In this document: positions 49,027-61,529 of the stretch, one piece after another | Numbering within the stretch: position 1 is the stretch's first letter | Layout of the letters: every line of letters starts with the position of its first letter | NCBI GenBank assembly: GCA_034509755.1 | Contig: CM067550.1 | Span: 7,061,001 to 7,125,000 of the forward strand | DNA from: Anisodus tanguticus | Lineage: Eukaryota > Streptophyta > Magnoliopsida > Solanales > Solanaceae | Length of the DNA: 64,000 nt | Direction: 5' to 3' | Program-made: the position numbers and the translations under genes | The notes under the pieces: model-generated | What the model saw: the letters and a program-made list of their open reading frames with translations, nothing else | The model's database searches: none | Told to the model about the DNA's origin: nothing

Positions 49027-51228
49027 CTTATTATATAACTTGGGATAGGTTCTTTCAAATTAAAAAAAAAATTGCCATTTGTTGCTATATAATACATTGG
49101 TTTTTGTTGTCAAAATTTTATTGGTAGATATAAAAATTTAATTAATTTATTTAAAGTTGTAAAATATTAAGCAAAGTACATGAAGATATAAGAAAATAAT
49201 GAACTTTTCTAAATATTAACTGTAACTTTGTGGTAAGTATAATAATTTTTAGTGGTTATAAGAAAACTTTTGCTGAAAATTTAAAATTAATTATTACTTG
49301 AATATTGAAATAAAAACTTGATAATATGAATAGAATATTTAATGTATTACTGTGTCACTTACAATAAAATCATTTTTTTGTATTAAAAAGACTTGGAATT
49401 AGTATTTAATTCTATACCATATATAATTTTTAAATTATCATAAATAATTTTCATTTTTTTAGATTTTTGTTCGAGCTGTTCAAATGAATAAGTAAATTAG
49501 ATTAAACTTTTATTTCTCATTAATAAGCAACATATACCAATCTCATTGGTTCTGATTATTCATTCTTCCCGTACAAAATTCACCTTAAGGTTTTAAGTTC
49601 AAATCTCAAGCACAATATTTTTATTTTTCAAACACCCTGAATGAATGAAGTGTGATTCTTATTCATTTAATTTGGTGCGTCACAAAATTTTAGGTAGTAG
49701 GATCCTCAATTTAAGTTATAGGATTCTTTTTCATTTGGTTCGTCACAAACTTTTATTGATTAAAATTAGTATGTCTGATTAGTCAATAATAGATAAGAAC
49801 GAAAGTAAAAGAAATGTATTACAACAAGAAAGATGGTAAAGAGAGCGATTCCAAGAAAATTATATATTATTTTGTATTTTTAGTGCAAATGAATTTATGA
49901 AATTAAAGGGATATCTATTTGTATGCTTTTCTAAATGAGGAGAATCTATTTGTATAATAAAATTAGACATAAATAAAGTGATGTAACACTTCTTTATGAC
50001 TTTGAAAATTATTTATCTTTTTTTGATTTTTTTTCGAAATTTTTTCCTTCTCATTTTATTCCAAAATGTACAAAAATAGATTTTTTTACTTTCCCCTATT
50101 AATTAAAATATAAGTCCCCTATAAAAGATCTTTAAATCTAAATTAGCAATAAACGGATGAAGACAAAGGGTCAGGATGATAGTGGTCCACTAAATATATA
50201 TTATTACACAATTTTAATTCCATTAAAGCGCCTACATGTACGTTACTAAATTTTGTAATTATCAATATTTACCACCCTCTTTATTACCTATCAATTACTA
50301 TAACCTTTAAGATCACATGATCTCCATTTTAGTGAAAATAAATATGGTTCCTAAGAGTCGGTCCTCTTCATATAGTCCCTTTTGTTCTCAACTAATTTTG
50401 TAAATGTTTTTCGCGTCAGATTACTCCCACAGAAATATTTTCTTTTTGTTCTTTATCTTTTGTAATATTTTGGCCTAGGATATTGTTACTTTTGATTTTG
50501 TGTTTTAGTAATTCATTGATGTATTGATTTTCTCATAATAATTACTTTCAAATGTTTTTTTTTTAATTTCTCCGATTTGGTAAATGTAATTCTATTTATT
50601 CTGTTTTTAATTTTAGTGATTCATTGATATGTTGTTTTTAGTAGATTTTTGTGATTTTCAGTTGATGTTATAACAATCTACTTTTTCGTTTCATTCTCAC
50701 TTGATTTTGTCATAAACTTTTGAAAGAGATAGCGAGAGGTAGAAAAAAGAAGAGGAAGAGAGGGAGGTGTAACTAAAATAATTTAAGTAGTGAATTTTTT
50801 TAAATTTTTAATAGATAAATGAAAAAAAAAATACAAGCTATTGAGGGATGACATCTAATTTCATTATTAGCTTACTAGCTTTTTTATTTATGTATTGATG
50901 TCTTTAATTATTATTAGCTTACTAATTTCTAGGTAAATGTATTTTGTTCAATCGATTTTGGAGGATCAAGAAGAGTTGAAGCAAAGAAGAATACGTATCG
51001 CAGGTGCCTGCAATTGGAACTTTACTATAGATAGACAATCACTCTCTTTGGTGTATCTTGATTTAATATATGTGTTTAGAGGAGAGGCATATATGACTGT
51101 ATTCTATTGGGAGCTGAATTAAAATACTACATATTGTAAAAGGTGGAGTCTGATCCAATCTATTGTGATAAGGATGCTTCCGATACTGAGTTATAGATGA
51201 ATGTTATAGCCGAAAAATAAAAACCTTA
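49027..51228. other. AT-rich intergenic stretch, no gene seen
   Basis: About 2.2 kb of AT-rich DNA with poly-T and poly-A runs. The only frame of note (50,937-51,122, 61 codons) has no recognisable similarity and no intron or promoter context, so I do not call it a gene. Confidence 0.6.
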
Positions 51229-51622
51229 AGGAGTGACAAAAGTAGTCGATATACACGGCCCCACGTGTATATTGACATACCGAATTGGAGTATATTATTT
51301 ACCATATTTGTAAAGTCATTATACAATTGTAATTATGATATTAATCTTATATTAGGAAAAGATATTAAACTTATAGTAGGAAAGGTAGATTTAATTTCCT
51401 GAATTAGTTTTGTATATCTCATGTATATATACATTTTCATTAATTAAAATAATCAAGAGATTATTCTCTTTTATGGTATCAGCCGTCTAGAGCAAACTTC
51501 TCCTTTTTCAATTTTTTTCACAACTTTCGCAGCCCTCTGTGCAGTGGCCGACCGCCACATACCTCACTTCACAAAATTTTCCTCTTCCAACATCTCCTAA
51601 ATTCTTCTCGTATTCTTTACCT

Positions 51623-52730
51623 ATGTCTACTTCTAAGAATATGTTTCACCCAACACTTACAGCCTCCAATATCAAGAACCATATTCCTATTGTTCTTGAA
51701 ATGGAAAACGTCTAATACACGACGTGGGCAGAATTGTTTAAGGTTCGCGCCCGCTCGCTTCAAGTTCTACATCACATCATCCCCTCGGTCACAGGCAAGA
51801 AGAAGGTGCCTACCCCAGAAGAGGATCCAGTGTTATGGACAACACTTGATGCAACTGTTCTTCAGTGGATTTATTCCACTATCTCAACCGACCTTTTACA
51901 GACGATCATTGAATCCGACGCTACGACAATGGACACTTGGAATAGGGTGCGTGATATTTTCCAAGATAACTAAAATTCCTGTGTGGTCACTCTGGAACAA
52001 GAATTTTCCCATGTCTCTATGGAAGATTTTTCGAATGTCTCAGCCTATTGCAAAAGGATGAAGGAGTTGGCGGATCAACTCCGGAATATTGGGGCGCCAG
52101 TCACCAATAATCGTCTAGTTCTTCAAATGGTTGCAGGCCTATCGGAGGCATATAATGGTGTGGGACCCTCCTTCGTCAGAGCGACCCACTTCCTCCAATT
52201 TACAAGGCTTGGTCTATGCTCACGCTTGAAAAGGTCGGATTGGCTAAAAAGGCCGCCACCGAAGCAAATTCAGCCATAATGGCGGAGATATCCTCTAGTT
52301 CCTCTCCAAATTGGAATAACGAGGGTGGAAATCGAAAACAAAATAGGAAATCAAACTGGAAAAATGGCGGTCGCGGCGAAAACAGTGACGACAACAGGGA
52401 CTTCGACAGCAGCAAGCATGGGCACTACCAGACAGTTGGGCCAGGACAGTGGCCTGGCCAGTAGACCAATAATGTCGCTGGCCAGTGGGCCTGGCAGTGG
52501 CCCAACTGGCCCAACCATTCCTAGTATGTCTCGCAATTTCCAGCAAACTGGGCTGGTCCACAGCGGCCCAGTTTCCCCAGCTTCCAGTACCCACCTCGGT
52601 CCAGTGTTTGGCTTGGCTCGCTTGGGCCTCGGCCCCAACATGCCTTCGCGGCTGCTGGGCCAGCGGCATACTCGACCCCCACATATATCGAGGCCGCCAT
52701 GCATACACTTGGCATAAATCCCTCTAACAC
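51623..52730 (+). pseudogene. Copia gag (UBN2-type) pseudogene
   Basis: The frame opens with MSTSKNMFHPTLTASNIKNH at 51,623 and runs in register to YTTWAELFKVRARSLQVL, WTTLDATVLQWIYST and TMDTWNRVRDIFQDN, typical of copia gag. In-frame stops occur at 51,713 and 51,971, and a frameshift lies near 52,190. The C-terminal part at 52,430-52,720 is unusually GC-rich, encoding Pro/Gly/Trp-rich repeats with GPGQWPGQ, as in RE1-type elements. Confidence 0.75.
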
Positions 52731-54443
52731 AAATTGGTACATGGACACTGGAGCCACCTCACATATGACGTCGGATCAAGATACTCTCTCGTTTTATTTC
52801 AATTTGAGCAAAACTAAGGCATAATTGTTGGTAATGGCAATATAATTCCGATTCGAGGTCATGGTCACACAAATTTTCCCCATCCACATCCGTCCCTAGT
52901 CCTAAAAAATGTCCTTCATGCCCCTCACCTAATTAAAAATTTGGTGTCAGTTCAAAAATTCACTACTGGTAATTGGGTTTCTGTTAATTTTGACACGTTT
53001 GAATTTTCTGTGAAGGATTTCAAGACGGGGACACCTCTAATGCGCTGTAATAGTTGGGGCGAGCTGTATCCAATCACCACCACCACCACCATACCCACGA
53101 GTCAAGCCTCACCTTCAACATTTGCTGCTCTTTCTCCATCTTTGTGGCATGCCCATTTAGGTCATCCGGGGTCGTCGATTTTGTCATCTCTTCGTAGTCA
53201 TAATTTTATTGATTGTAAAAGTATGAGTAGTACTCATATTTGTCTGTCATATCCATTAGGGGAACATGTTATATTGTCATTTGTAGCTTCTACTTCTCGT
53301 ACGCTGATGACTTTTGACATTATTCATAGTGATTTATGGACATCTCCCGTTTTAAGTTCTACGGGCCATCATTATTATGTTTTATTCTTGGATGACTACT
53401 CTAATTTTTTGTGGGTTTTTTCTTTGTCCAAAAAGTCTCAAGTGTTTTCCACCTTTTTAAAATTTAGAGCCTTCATCCGTACCAAGTTTGAATGGGATAT
53501 TAAAAATATTTAATGTGATAATGGTATGGAGTTTGACAATAGGCCATTCCGTGATTTTTGTGATAATAATGGCATATCCTTTAGGTTCTCGTGTCCTTAT
53601 ACATCTTCACAAAATGGGAAGGTCGAACGTAAAATTCGTACCATAAATAATATTGTCCGCACATTACTAGCCCATGCATCCTTACCCCCTATTTTTTGGT
53701 ATCATGCTTTACAAATGGCTACATACCTACATAACATTCTCCCTCGGAAAGGTTTGGCTTATAAATCCCCGCTTCAAATTCTTTACAATAAAGATCCCTC
53801 GTATTCTCATCTTAGGGTGTTTGGGTGTTTATGCTATCCACTTCTTCCGTCCACTACAATTAACAAACTTCAAGCCCGGTCTACCGCTTGTGTCTTGTTG
53901 GGCTATCCGTCTAATCATCGTGGTTACAAATATTTTGATTTATCATCCAATAAAATCATAATTAGTTGCCATGTTATTTTTTATGAATCTCAATTTCCGT
54001 TTGCTAAATTGTTACTCCCATGTCAAGCTCCTGTAATTTTTTTGATGATGGGCCATCACCGTATGTCGTCCAACAGTGGGCCCATGATTTTTGTCACTAC
54101 GGATCCCCTGTTTCGGACTGTCCAGTCACGTCCAGGCCAGCGGGCCGACCATCTGCTGGCCTAGATACCTCACTGCCCGTTGTACCATCCAGGCCAGCAG
54201 GCCCACTGCCTGCTGGCCCAAATCCATGCCCTATCAGTTCACCCGAGAGTCCACCTCCTCCCTCGTCGGCCATGCCCGTTCCTACTCCGATTCATGAGTC
54301 TGTTATTCGTAGTCAATGTGATATTTTTAAACCTAAACAACATTTTAATCTTCATTCTAATGTTACTAAATCACCCCTACGACATAATTCAGTATCCGTC
54401 CTTTATAACCCGAATTGGAAATTAGTCATGACAGATAAATATA
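52731..54443 (+). pseudogene. Copia protease-integrase pseudogene, truncated before RT
   Basis: The protease motif MDTGATSHM is at 52,741. The pre-integrase motif LWHAHLGHPG is at 53,142, but the following zinc finger has Tyr where the last Cys is expected (ICLSYPLGEH). Catalytic residues of integrase can be placed at HSDLW (about 53,327), CDNG (53,514, straight after an in-frame stop at 53,511) and KVERK (about 53,620). The PLLP...LLGYPSNHRGYKYF segment is near the integrase end. A frameshift near 54,030 leads to a Pro-rich linker with SRPAGRPSAG repeats and then PNWKLVMTDKYN, where the sequence is cut. Confidence 0.8.
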
Positions 54444-54510
54444 ATTTTGCATATCTCATGTATATATATTTTTTTATTAATGAAAATAATTAAGAAATTA
54501 TTCTCTTTCG
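54444..54510 (+). repeat. 3' LTR remnant (about 67 bp)
   Basis: It matches the end of the 5' LTR at 51,407-51,473 with a few substitutions: TATCTCATGTATATATA, then AAATAATTAAGAAATTATTC. It ends TTTCG where CA is expected. Confidence 0.85.
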
Positions 54511-54515
54511 AGGAG

Positions 54516-55784
54516 GATGGAGAAAAAGGGCGAAAAAATTACTGTATCCCACGTCTTCTCCTGATCTATCTTTGTCTTCTCTTTTTCATCAATTATTTGA
54601 TTTGTTCTCTTTTTAATCAATTATTTGATGTGTTCTCTTTTTAATCAATTATTTGATTTATGTCCTATTCTTTTGCTTATTAATTTAGTTTTGTTTCGAG
54701 GCGGACGTGCTATTTAGCAAAACAGCCAAGGGGATTATCAATTTGCCCTCTGTTTTTATTTTTGGATGAGCCGGAATCTTTCAGAAATATTATTTCATTT
54801 GATCAATTTTCTTCACGATAGATAGACAATCATAGTTTGTTGTTACTGAAATGCTACAAACGTTAAGATTCCTCCTTCAGAGTGATATAAAATGCTTTAC
54901 AATTCGGCTATATCAATTAAGTTTAAAGTTTTATCATATTTTTCTTCTGATATTATCCCAGAGGCTTCTTATTTGTTTGTTCTATAAAAAATTAAAAAAA
55001 TCAAACACCTCTATATATTTAATCTATGTTAGACTAAGTAGAAAAATGAGCTATAAAGTGCGGGCACACACATGAACACACATATATTTATTTAAAAGGG
55101 AATTTCACTTGAAATTTTCCTTTTTTGACTTGCTTAACCGTGACATAATTATTGTAGAACTTCCATTATATAATTCATTTTCTATTATAATATTAAAAAT
55201 CTTTTATTTATATTTATAAGAAAAAAGACGTTTCGCGCGGGTCGATTAAATAGTTGATTGAGAATTTGGAAGTCAAATCCCTAGAATTTAGGGGTTGGTT
55301 GCAAAATCTTGAATAATACACACTGATGAGTTCTTTTGAAGACATGAATATTAATGTAATAGCGTATAATTAGCTTATAATTTTGCTAAATTCTCTATTC
55401 CCTTTTACATAGAATTTCTTGGAATACTGCTTTCTCATGATGTGTTATAAATGATGCAACGGTATTTTACGAACATTTGAAACACAGTACTATGAATTAA
55501 TATAATGAAGTTGTTTACGAAAAAATCATACGCATTAATTGAAGGCTGACATGGTTTAAAATCATACTAAGGGCGTAACGTATTGTGTATTTGTGTATTA
55601 GTAAAGGAACATTGTACCGTAATGTATTGGTAAAAATCATTAAGAATTTTAAACATTTTAAAATATATTAATAAACAAAAGTAACTGGATATATATATAT
55701 TATTTAAGTTTTATATGAGATGCGACAATAAAGAGAGAGAATGGAGAAACAAGTATCTTAGATTAATTTTGTTAGATTTATATA
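54516..55784. other. AT-rich intergenic stretch with a 28-bp tandem repeat
   Basis: No gene is seen. At about 54,575-54,660 a unit TCAATTATTTGATTTGTTCT followed by CTTTTTAA is repeated nearly three times with a 28-bp period (starts at 54,589, 54,617 and 54,645). The rest is AT-rich single-copy-looking DNA. Confidence 0.6.
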
Positions 55785-56092
55785 CAGTCAAACCTTTCTA
55801 TAATGGTAGCGTTTATCCGAAAATTTCATGACCACTATAGCGATGTGCTGTTATATATGTATAATGTCATTTGATGTTTAGATGTCATTTAGCTGTTATA
55901 AACGAAAGAATGCAAAGAATCATTTTTCTGTACTTTTGATGCTATAAAAATAATATACTTGTTATATATTTGTCATAGTGATCTGATTTAAATGCATATG
56001 TTCATTAGATTTCAATTCATTATCGGTATAATACAACTAATCATGAATTTATTTATAATTATTAGTATTCTTAATTTTTAATTAATGAGATA

Positions 56093-56185
<93 letters not shown>

Positions 56186-56490
56186 CTTTAAGATATTCAT
56201 ACTTGAAATTTACTATGTGTATGACATTAATGATGATTATCATAAATATTTTGATTTTTTTATACATAATATACTTCTTACAAATATTATTACGCAATAT
56301 TTGAGTATGACTGTTATAGATAGTTAATTTTATAAAGAGTGTACCGCTATAATGAATGTCATTGCTATTATAGGTAGAATGACGTAATAAATAAAGTAAA
56401 ATATAATATGAAAAATCGGTTCTGGAGAAAATTAGACCGTTATAATGAAATATTGTTATAGTGATTGACAATTATATAGAAGTTCGACTG
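55785..56490. mobile_element. pogo/Emigrant-like MITE (706 bp)
   Basis: The left end CAGTCAAACCTTTCTATAAT and the right end, in reverse CAGTCGAACTTCTATATAAT, are inverted repeats. Both are flanked by TA (55,783-55,784 and 56,491-56,492), the target of Tc1/mariner/pogo transposons. Emigrant-type MITEs of dicots begin with a closely similar CAGTAAAACC. No transposase is present. The centre carries the TA microsatellite. Confidence 0.65.
56096..56183. repeat. (TA)44 microsatellite
   Basis: 88 bp of uninterrupted alternating A and T. The Tyr-Ile reading frames on both strands here are produced by the repeat and are not genes. Its exact length is likely to vary between individuals and to be error-prone in assembly. 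Confidence 0.97.
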
Positions 56491-56492
56491 TA

Positions 56493-58140
56493 ATAAGGAA
56501 GGACCCTTGATAATTTTGTCCTTAATAAAAGGTCATTTTGTGCTTCTACGTCCAATTAGAAGTTATAAATAAAAAATCTGTTTCCTTCCTGCAGTGATAG
56601 ATGGTATAATTCTTCTACTATTTAAAATCTCTTAGTTTTTCAATAAATTTGATCAAACATTTTAACTTTATAATATAAGTATCTTTTTGTTTCTTTAAAA
56701 ATGAACACTTTCAATCTCGCAAAACTTGGTCATACGTGCTACACATCTGAATTATTCTTGGTCATGTGGTTTGTAATTAATGAATATAGTCTGAAATTAA
56801 TAAGAAATAAGTTAATGTTGACATGACTAACATAGAATTTTAGTCTAAAAAAGGAACTACGTACCTATAAAGGTAGAGAAATAATTCTAATCTAATGAAA
56901 TGTTAATTAATTAAAAGAATACCCATGATTTGATACAATAACATATCAATGAAAACAAAAATTTAAGGAGGTCATTAGAATGTGGTATAATATTGTAGGA
57001 AAAATACAAGCCAGGCCTACATGGGAAAAACATTATACAGCGGCGTTTTCACACTACAAAAAAAAAAAAAAAAAATCTCATGATTGTCCGAAAATTTAAA
57101 GGAAAACAAAATACCGTTTCTCATTAGTATTTCCCTATTAACTAATCAGATGCATTAAACCTTCTGTATATTTTATTTTGTTACCGCAGAGAAAAATTTA
57201 CGTCTCTTTCATATTTATTTATATGGTTAATAAAACTTTTGGTCCTTTAATTATTGATAAATTTTATTCTAGTTCTTATAATATTTGATTATGCACATTT
57301 AATTTTTAATTAATTAAAATATGCACTTTAATCCATTTGCTTGTGAATATTAAAAAAATAATATGATTACCCATAGTTTCATCATTTAACTACTCATGTA
57401 TTGTGTTAAGTTTGTATTGCTAACAAATTTTCTAAATGAAGGGACCAAAAGGACATTTTAATTAATTAAAGAGTCACATATTACAAAGACCAAAATCAAA
57501 AGTATACTTTAATACAATCATCTAATTGATTATAGTTTTTTGTTTACTAGTATATGTCAAGAATGTTAGATACTCTGCTTTATTTTTTTCTTCCGACTTC
57601 ACGACATGTTTTGTATTATAAAGGTTAAAATATACTCTTTGCAAAATTTATACAGTTCTAGTAAAGTTTCTTTTTACTGGTCATCCTACCTTAATATTTT
57701 CTACAAATTTTAATTAGGAAATCATAGTAATTAGTGATTAAAGACTCTCTCAGTCACTAAATTTTAAACATGTTTAGAGTAAAAAGGTATTTTTTGTAAG
57801 GAATTGTGGGGTTCGTAAATCAAATAGTAAGCATAGTGGAAGTTTAAAATTTCTTACCCAACAACAATCTTGGCATGACTTATACGATAATCATGTTGTA
57901 TGTTCAAAACATGATAAAAGAAAACTTAAAAGGTTTTCGTACGTGGGATTCAACACTAAGGTATCCACGCTATTTGTTTCCTCGATTGCAAGATCTAACT
58001 CCAGTGTATTTCCTATTCAAGAAAGCTAGGAAATCTTATTTTAGGAACTGAAAAGTTATTTTATGTCACTTCATAATTATGGGGTATGTGTTGTATATAT
58101 AGGAGTTCATGACAAAGCTAAACAGATATAAAATAGGAAA
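56493..58140. other. AT-rich intergenic stretch
   Basis: No gene is seen. CACTACAAAAAAAA at about 57,053 resembles one terminus of a CACTA-type transposon, but I found no matching opposite end. A weak inverted relation between about 57,236 and 57,510 (CTTTTGGTCC versus GGACCAAAAGG) may mark a decayed MITE. Confidence 0.4.
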
Positions 58141-59269
58141 TACTAGGCCCATGTTAATGTTCAGTGGACCAGCCCAGCTGGTCCACTTCACACGCCCAAA
58201 GTGGACGACCAAGCTCCCATTTTGGGCTAGTAATTTCTGGCCCAATTGCTTCCATGTATTTGTCTAAGTACCCATATAATATATCCAACACATTTAATTT
58301 AATTCGAAATTCAATTCGACTTAATTAAATAATTTCTATCAAATAGAAATATTCCATGATTATTATAAATTAAATATCTCGATTCTCAATAGAATATTTA
58401 ATACTTTCTCAATACACTCTTAGATCGAAGAAACAATCTCATATAGTGTGACCTTATAGGCCTTCACCTATCGACATTAATCTAATTAAGGTCCATACGA
58501 AACTCCTAGACTGCGTCGTATGACGATCTCAATATGTGAAGTACTTTTACATGAATCCAGCAAACTTAACATTTATGCGAAACTATAAATTCCTTTCATT
58601 CGCGACACACTCGATTAAGCTTAGGATTTGCCAAGTGTCTATCCAAATGACTTAATCACTTTATCTCACATTTATTAGTTGACAACTAGACTATATTCTA
58701 AATATGTCTCTTGCACTGGCCAGTGACTTTAGTCAACCTAAGGATTTAGGCTCAGCGGCAGCCTATGCCTCAGAAGTCTCACCGTCGGCGGTGGTGAAAT
58801 TGCCGGAGAAGACTGTCTTGAAGAAGATCGAGTGGTGTTTGCCATGAGAAAGAAGATATGAAGGTATGAAGATATTAAGGTATGAAGATTTAAATGTATG
58901 AAGGTTTGAATGTCTGGTGATTTGAAGACTTGAAGGTTTGAAGATTTGAACAGGTAGAACTTAGAACGAGTAAAGGGGATTAGAAAGGAAATTTTGCAAA
59001 AGTGGAAAAGGGAAGAGAAGAGGAAGGTTTTATAGGGGTTAAAGTCATCATTGCGAAACATTTTGGTGATCCAACCGAAGAGGCGGTGCAATCAGAAGTT
59101 GACACGTGTCTAAATTTGCAGAATGATAAGACGTGAGTCAGAGTTTGAAGAAGAGGAAACATTTCATTTTTCGCCTATTTCGGAGTAGTTTGAAAAGAAG
59201 CTTGCAGGAGAAGACAACGAACAAATTATTTCCACTTTCCATCACTTCGGTAAATTTTGATATGGGAAG
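58141..59269 (-). other. Unclassified repeat-like sequence, possible retroelement leader and gag start
   Basis: No intact gene. On the minus strand, imperfect short repeats of a TTCAAATCTTCAAACCTTCA type (58,860-58,950) run up to an ATG opening MANTTRSSSRQSSP, and the frame stops by 58,738. This looks like a leader plus the first residues of a retrotransposon gag, but the rest is absent. The part below 58,740 has phrases such as GACTGCGTCGTATGACGATC that look repeat-derived; I cannot name the family. Confidence 0.3.
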
Positions 59270-59881
59270 TGTGGGGACTATATGTGTACGGAGAAAATCG
59301 GCATGACATGTGGCAAGGTTTGAGTGTAGAATTCAAGGTAAATGATTAAGTTTTAAATCGGATACGAGTAACATTAGATAGACCTGATGACAAGATAAAA
59401 CCGATATTGGCTGAACCGAGCGACACCGATTGAAGAACCGAGGGAGACTAGCGCGTACCCGTTCCGGATATGGCACCGGTCGGTACTCTTAGCTCATTAA
59501 GAGACCATTATTATCATTAATTGTATTTAATTTAAGAGTAATTCTTGGACATCAATATCTCGTATTCATAGCTATAAAGGAGTCTAAGCTTCATGCTGGA
59601 AGGACATCCAATTCTCGTTATTTTTTCACTCATATGATTTACTTATAGCAATTTCAGACATAAGCTCTCATTATTAGCTCGAACCTGAGGCAATATAGCT
59701 AAGGACCAGACCAATCTTGGTGAGAAGTTTCAATCAAGCTTTACTGCATTATAAGCCTATTTTCTTACTTATTGCTTACTTTTATTTACTTATTGTTAAC
59801 TGTCTATTATTGTATATTGCAAATCAAATCACGTATTCTTAAACCACTTATAAATTCAACTGTACCTTTTTGGGATAAACA
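59270..59881. repeat. Putative LTR (about 612 bp)
   Basis: It begins TGTGGGGACTATATG and ends TTTTTGGGATAAACA, plausible LTR ends. TATGGGAAG just before the start resembles a polypurine tract. The 5-bp flanks (GGAAG and TATTT) do not match, so it is not a simple solo LTR; orientation is unsure. Confidence 0.4.
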
Positions 59882-60477
59882 TATTTAGCACAATATTTAC
59901 AACCCAATTAATAGCTGCTTGACTTTGAAGGTAGGGCAACTTGACTTTAAAGGTGCAAACTTCTAATTTGCTCAATGCTCATTTCAACTTTAGAAATATG
60001 TATTATTTTTTTGTCAACGGACTAAACATTTCAACTGATACCGGCATTTGGTGGCCATATCGAAAGTTGCGATTCCTTGGCTCTGCATGAGTGTTAGCTC
60101 AAAATTTACCGATATAAGCTGCCAGCAAAAAAAGAGAAAAAAATAAAAATAAGGATCTCATGCAGTCATGTTATAAATGTGCTCATATGTGAATAAAACA
60201 ATTTCCAGAGGTAGATATATGCTGGTGGAAGAATGTTGAGTTTGATCTTCTCCACAATTGAGAATATCTCAACAAATAAAGAAACCCCTCAAAATTGTAA
60301 AGGAAATACCCTCCATATAAATTATTGGATTCACATTTATCTACCTTTAACTTTTGGGGTCTTTATAAAAGAAAGTACACTGTATTCTAGGTATTTAAGT
60401 TGAGATATTATTTCTTCTGATAAAATTATTTTTATTATTTTTAATTTTTGTTTTTTCTTTTGTATTTTTTTTTAGAT
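59882..60477. other. AT-rich intergenic stretch, nothing recognised
   Basis: No reading frame, RNA gene or repeat family could be supported here. Confidence 0.5.
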
Positions 60478-60700
60478 ATTCATATAAATCTTGTTTTTCC
60501 TTGATCATTTATTTCAATTCCTTCGTTATTAATTTTATAATCTATCCCGATTAGAAAGTCACTTCCTAATAATAATTCATTAAAATTATCATATTCTATT
60601 TCTCCTATATTTATTTTATATTCTAAATCTTGAATATTACTTTTGGTCTTTCTCTTTTATTTAATTTTAAGAAATTCGTGCCATTAACTGTTTAGAAATA
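60478..60700 (-). pseudogene. Retropepsin-like fragment (pararetrovirus or LTR element remnant)
   Basis: A minus-strand stretch without stops for about 50 codons contains LLLGSDFL followed by a short Ile/Asn/Glu-rich tail. This is a pattern seen at the C-terminal end of aspartic proteases of endogenous plant pararetroviruses and some LTR elements. Upstream the frame is broken by stops and the DTG active site is not visible. The piece is far too short to be functional. Confidence 0.3.
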
Positions 60701-61516
60701 TTTTGACTTTCTCTCAACAGACCCTTATCTTTAATTTGGTGGGCTTAACTCTTTAAGTGACTGGATGGAACCTTAGTCAATGTTTTTCTTTTCCCCTCTC
60801 TCTCCCCTGTTTTTTCCCTTGAAATTTTATTTAATCAATCTGATGTGCAATAATTATTCAACAACTCTTTAGTGTAGCTTGTGAATTGACATTGTTTGGC
60901 AAAACTAAAAACAACAATAGAGTGGCTCCTTACCGAACATAAGCACAAATAGGCCTTACACTCTTCAACTTGCAAGCTAGACAAGCAACTTTAAATGACA
61001 TCTTCTTCTTCATTCCTTTTTATAAATAAAGTCCATTAAAGAAATAGTGTTAATAGTCCCACGTAAGTGGGTGGTTAGCACTCTATCTCTTTTTATTATC
61101 TTAGACAATACTCGCCTCTTAAATTAAATTTTGGAGTTGAGTTAGACACAAAATCTATTTTCTTATAATCATGATATCAAAGTCTACCCACCCAATTCTT
61201 ATTTCAACCGTTATTGAACCCACATATTATCTTCTACACGCTCTAGTTATTAGGCCTATGCATAGGAGAGGGGGGGTGGGGTTGAGTACGCTCTAGGTAC
61301 ATTTTCTTCTTTTCAAAAAGTGCTTCCAATAAAAAAAAAATTCATTCTGAAGGCTCGAACCTCAAACATATAGTTAAGGATAAAAGAATTTTACGCATCC
61401 CAATCACACCCTTGTGGTAAATGTCATCTTCAATAACATTGATTTTGTGATGAGTTTCTACCCATAAATAAAAAAGGAAAATTAAAATAATAGTCACTAA
61501 AGATAAGTATCATATT
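60701..61516. other. AT-rich intergenic stretch
   Basis: No gene is seen. There is a G-rich run at about 61,268-61,284 and a poly-A run at 61,332, both short. Confidence 0.5.
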
Positions 61517-61529
61517 TCAGAGGAAGTAA

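Larger units (their letters stand above)
51234..54510 (+). mobile_element. Internally deleted Ty1/copia retrotransposon (RE1-like gag/protease/integrase)
   Basis: AGGAG flanks both ends (51,229-51,233 and 54,511-54,515). The 5' LTR is 51,234-51,473, starting TGACAAAAG and ending TTTTA where CA is expected. It is followed at once by a primer-binding site, TGGTATCAG, complementary to initiator Met-tRNA. Gag, protease and integrase can be followed in order, but reverse transcriptase, RNase H and all but about 67 bp of the 3' LTR are missing. The pol sequence stops at MTDKYN (about 54,444) and joins LTR sequence TTTTGCATATCTCATG. The element is therefore a deletion derivative with multiple stops and at least two frameshifts. 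Confidence 0.88.

Noticed and set aside
50937..51122. Small plus-strand gene of 61 codons
   Set aside because: No similarity, no promoter or splice context, and the stretch is AT-rich intergenic DNA.
52295..52757. Overlapping frames on both strands in the GC-rich block
   Set aside because: They are shadows of the Pro/Gly-rich end of the copia gag; the stop-poor composition is due to local GC richness.
56082..56471. Tyr-Ile repeat proteins on both strands
   Set aside because: They are translations of the TA microsatellite.
57053..57080. CACTA transposon end (CACTACAAAA)
   Set aside because: Only one terminus is visible, followed by a simple A run; no inverted partner or 3-bp duplication was found.
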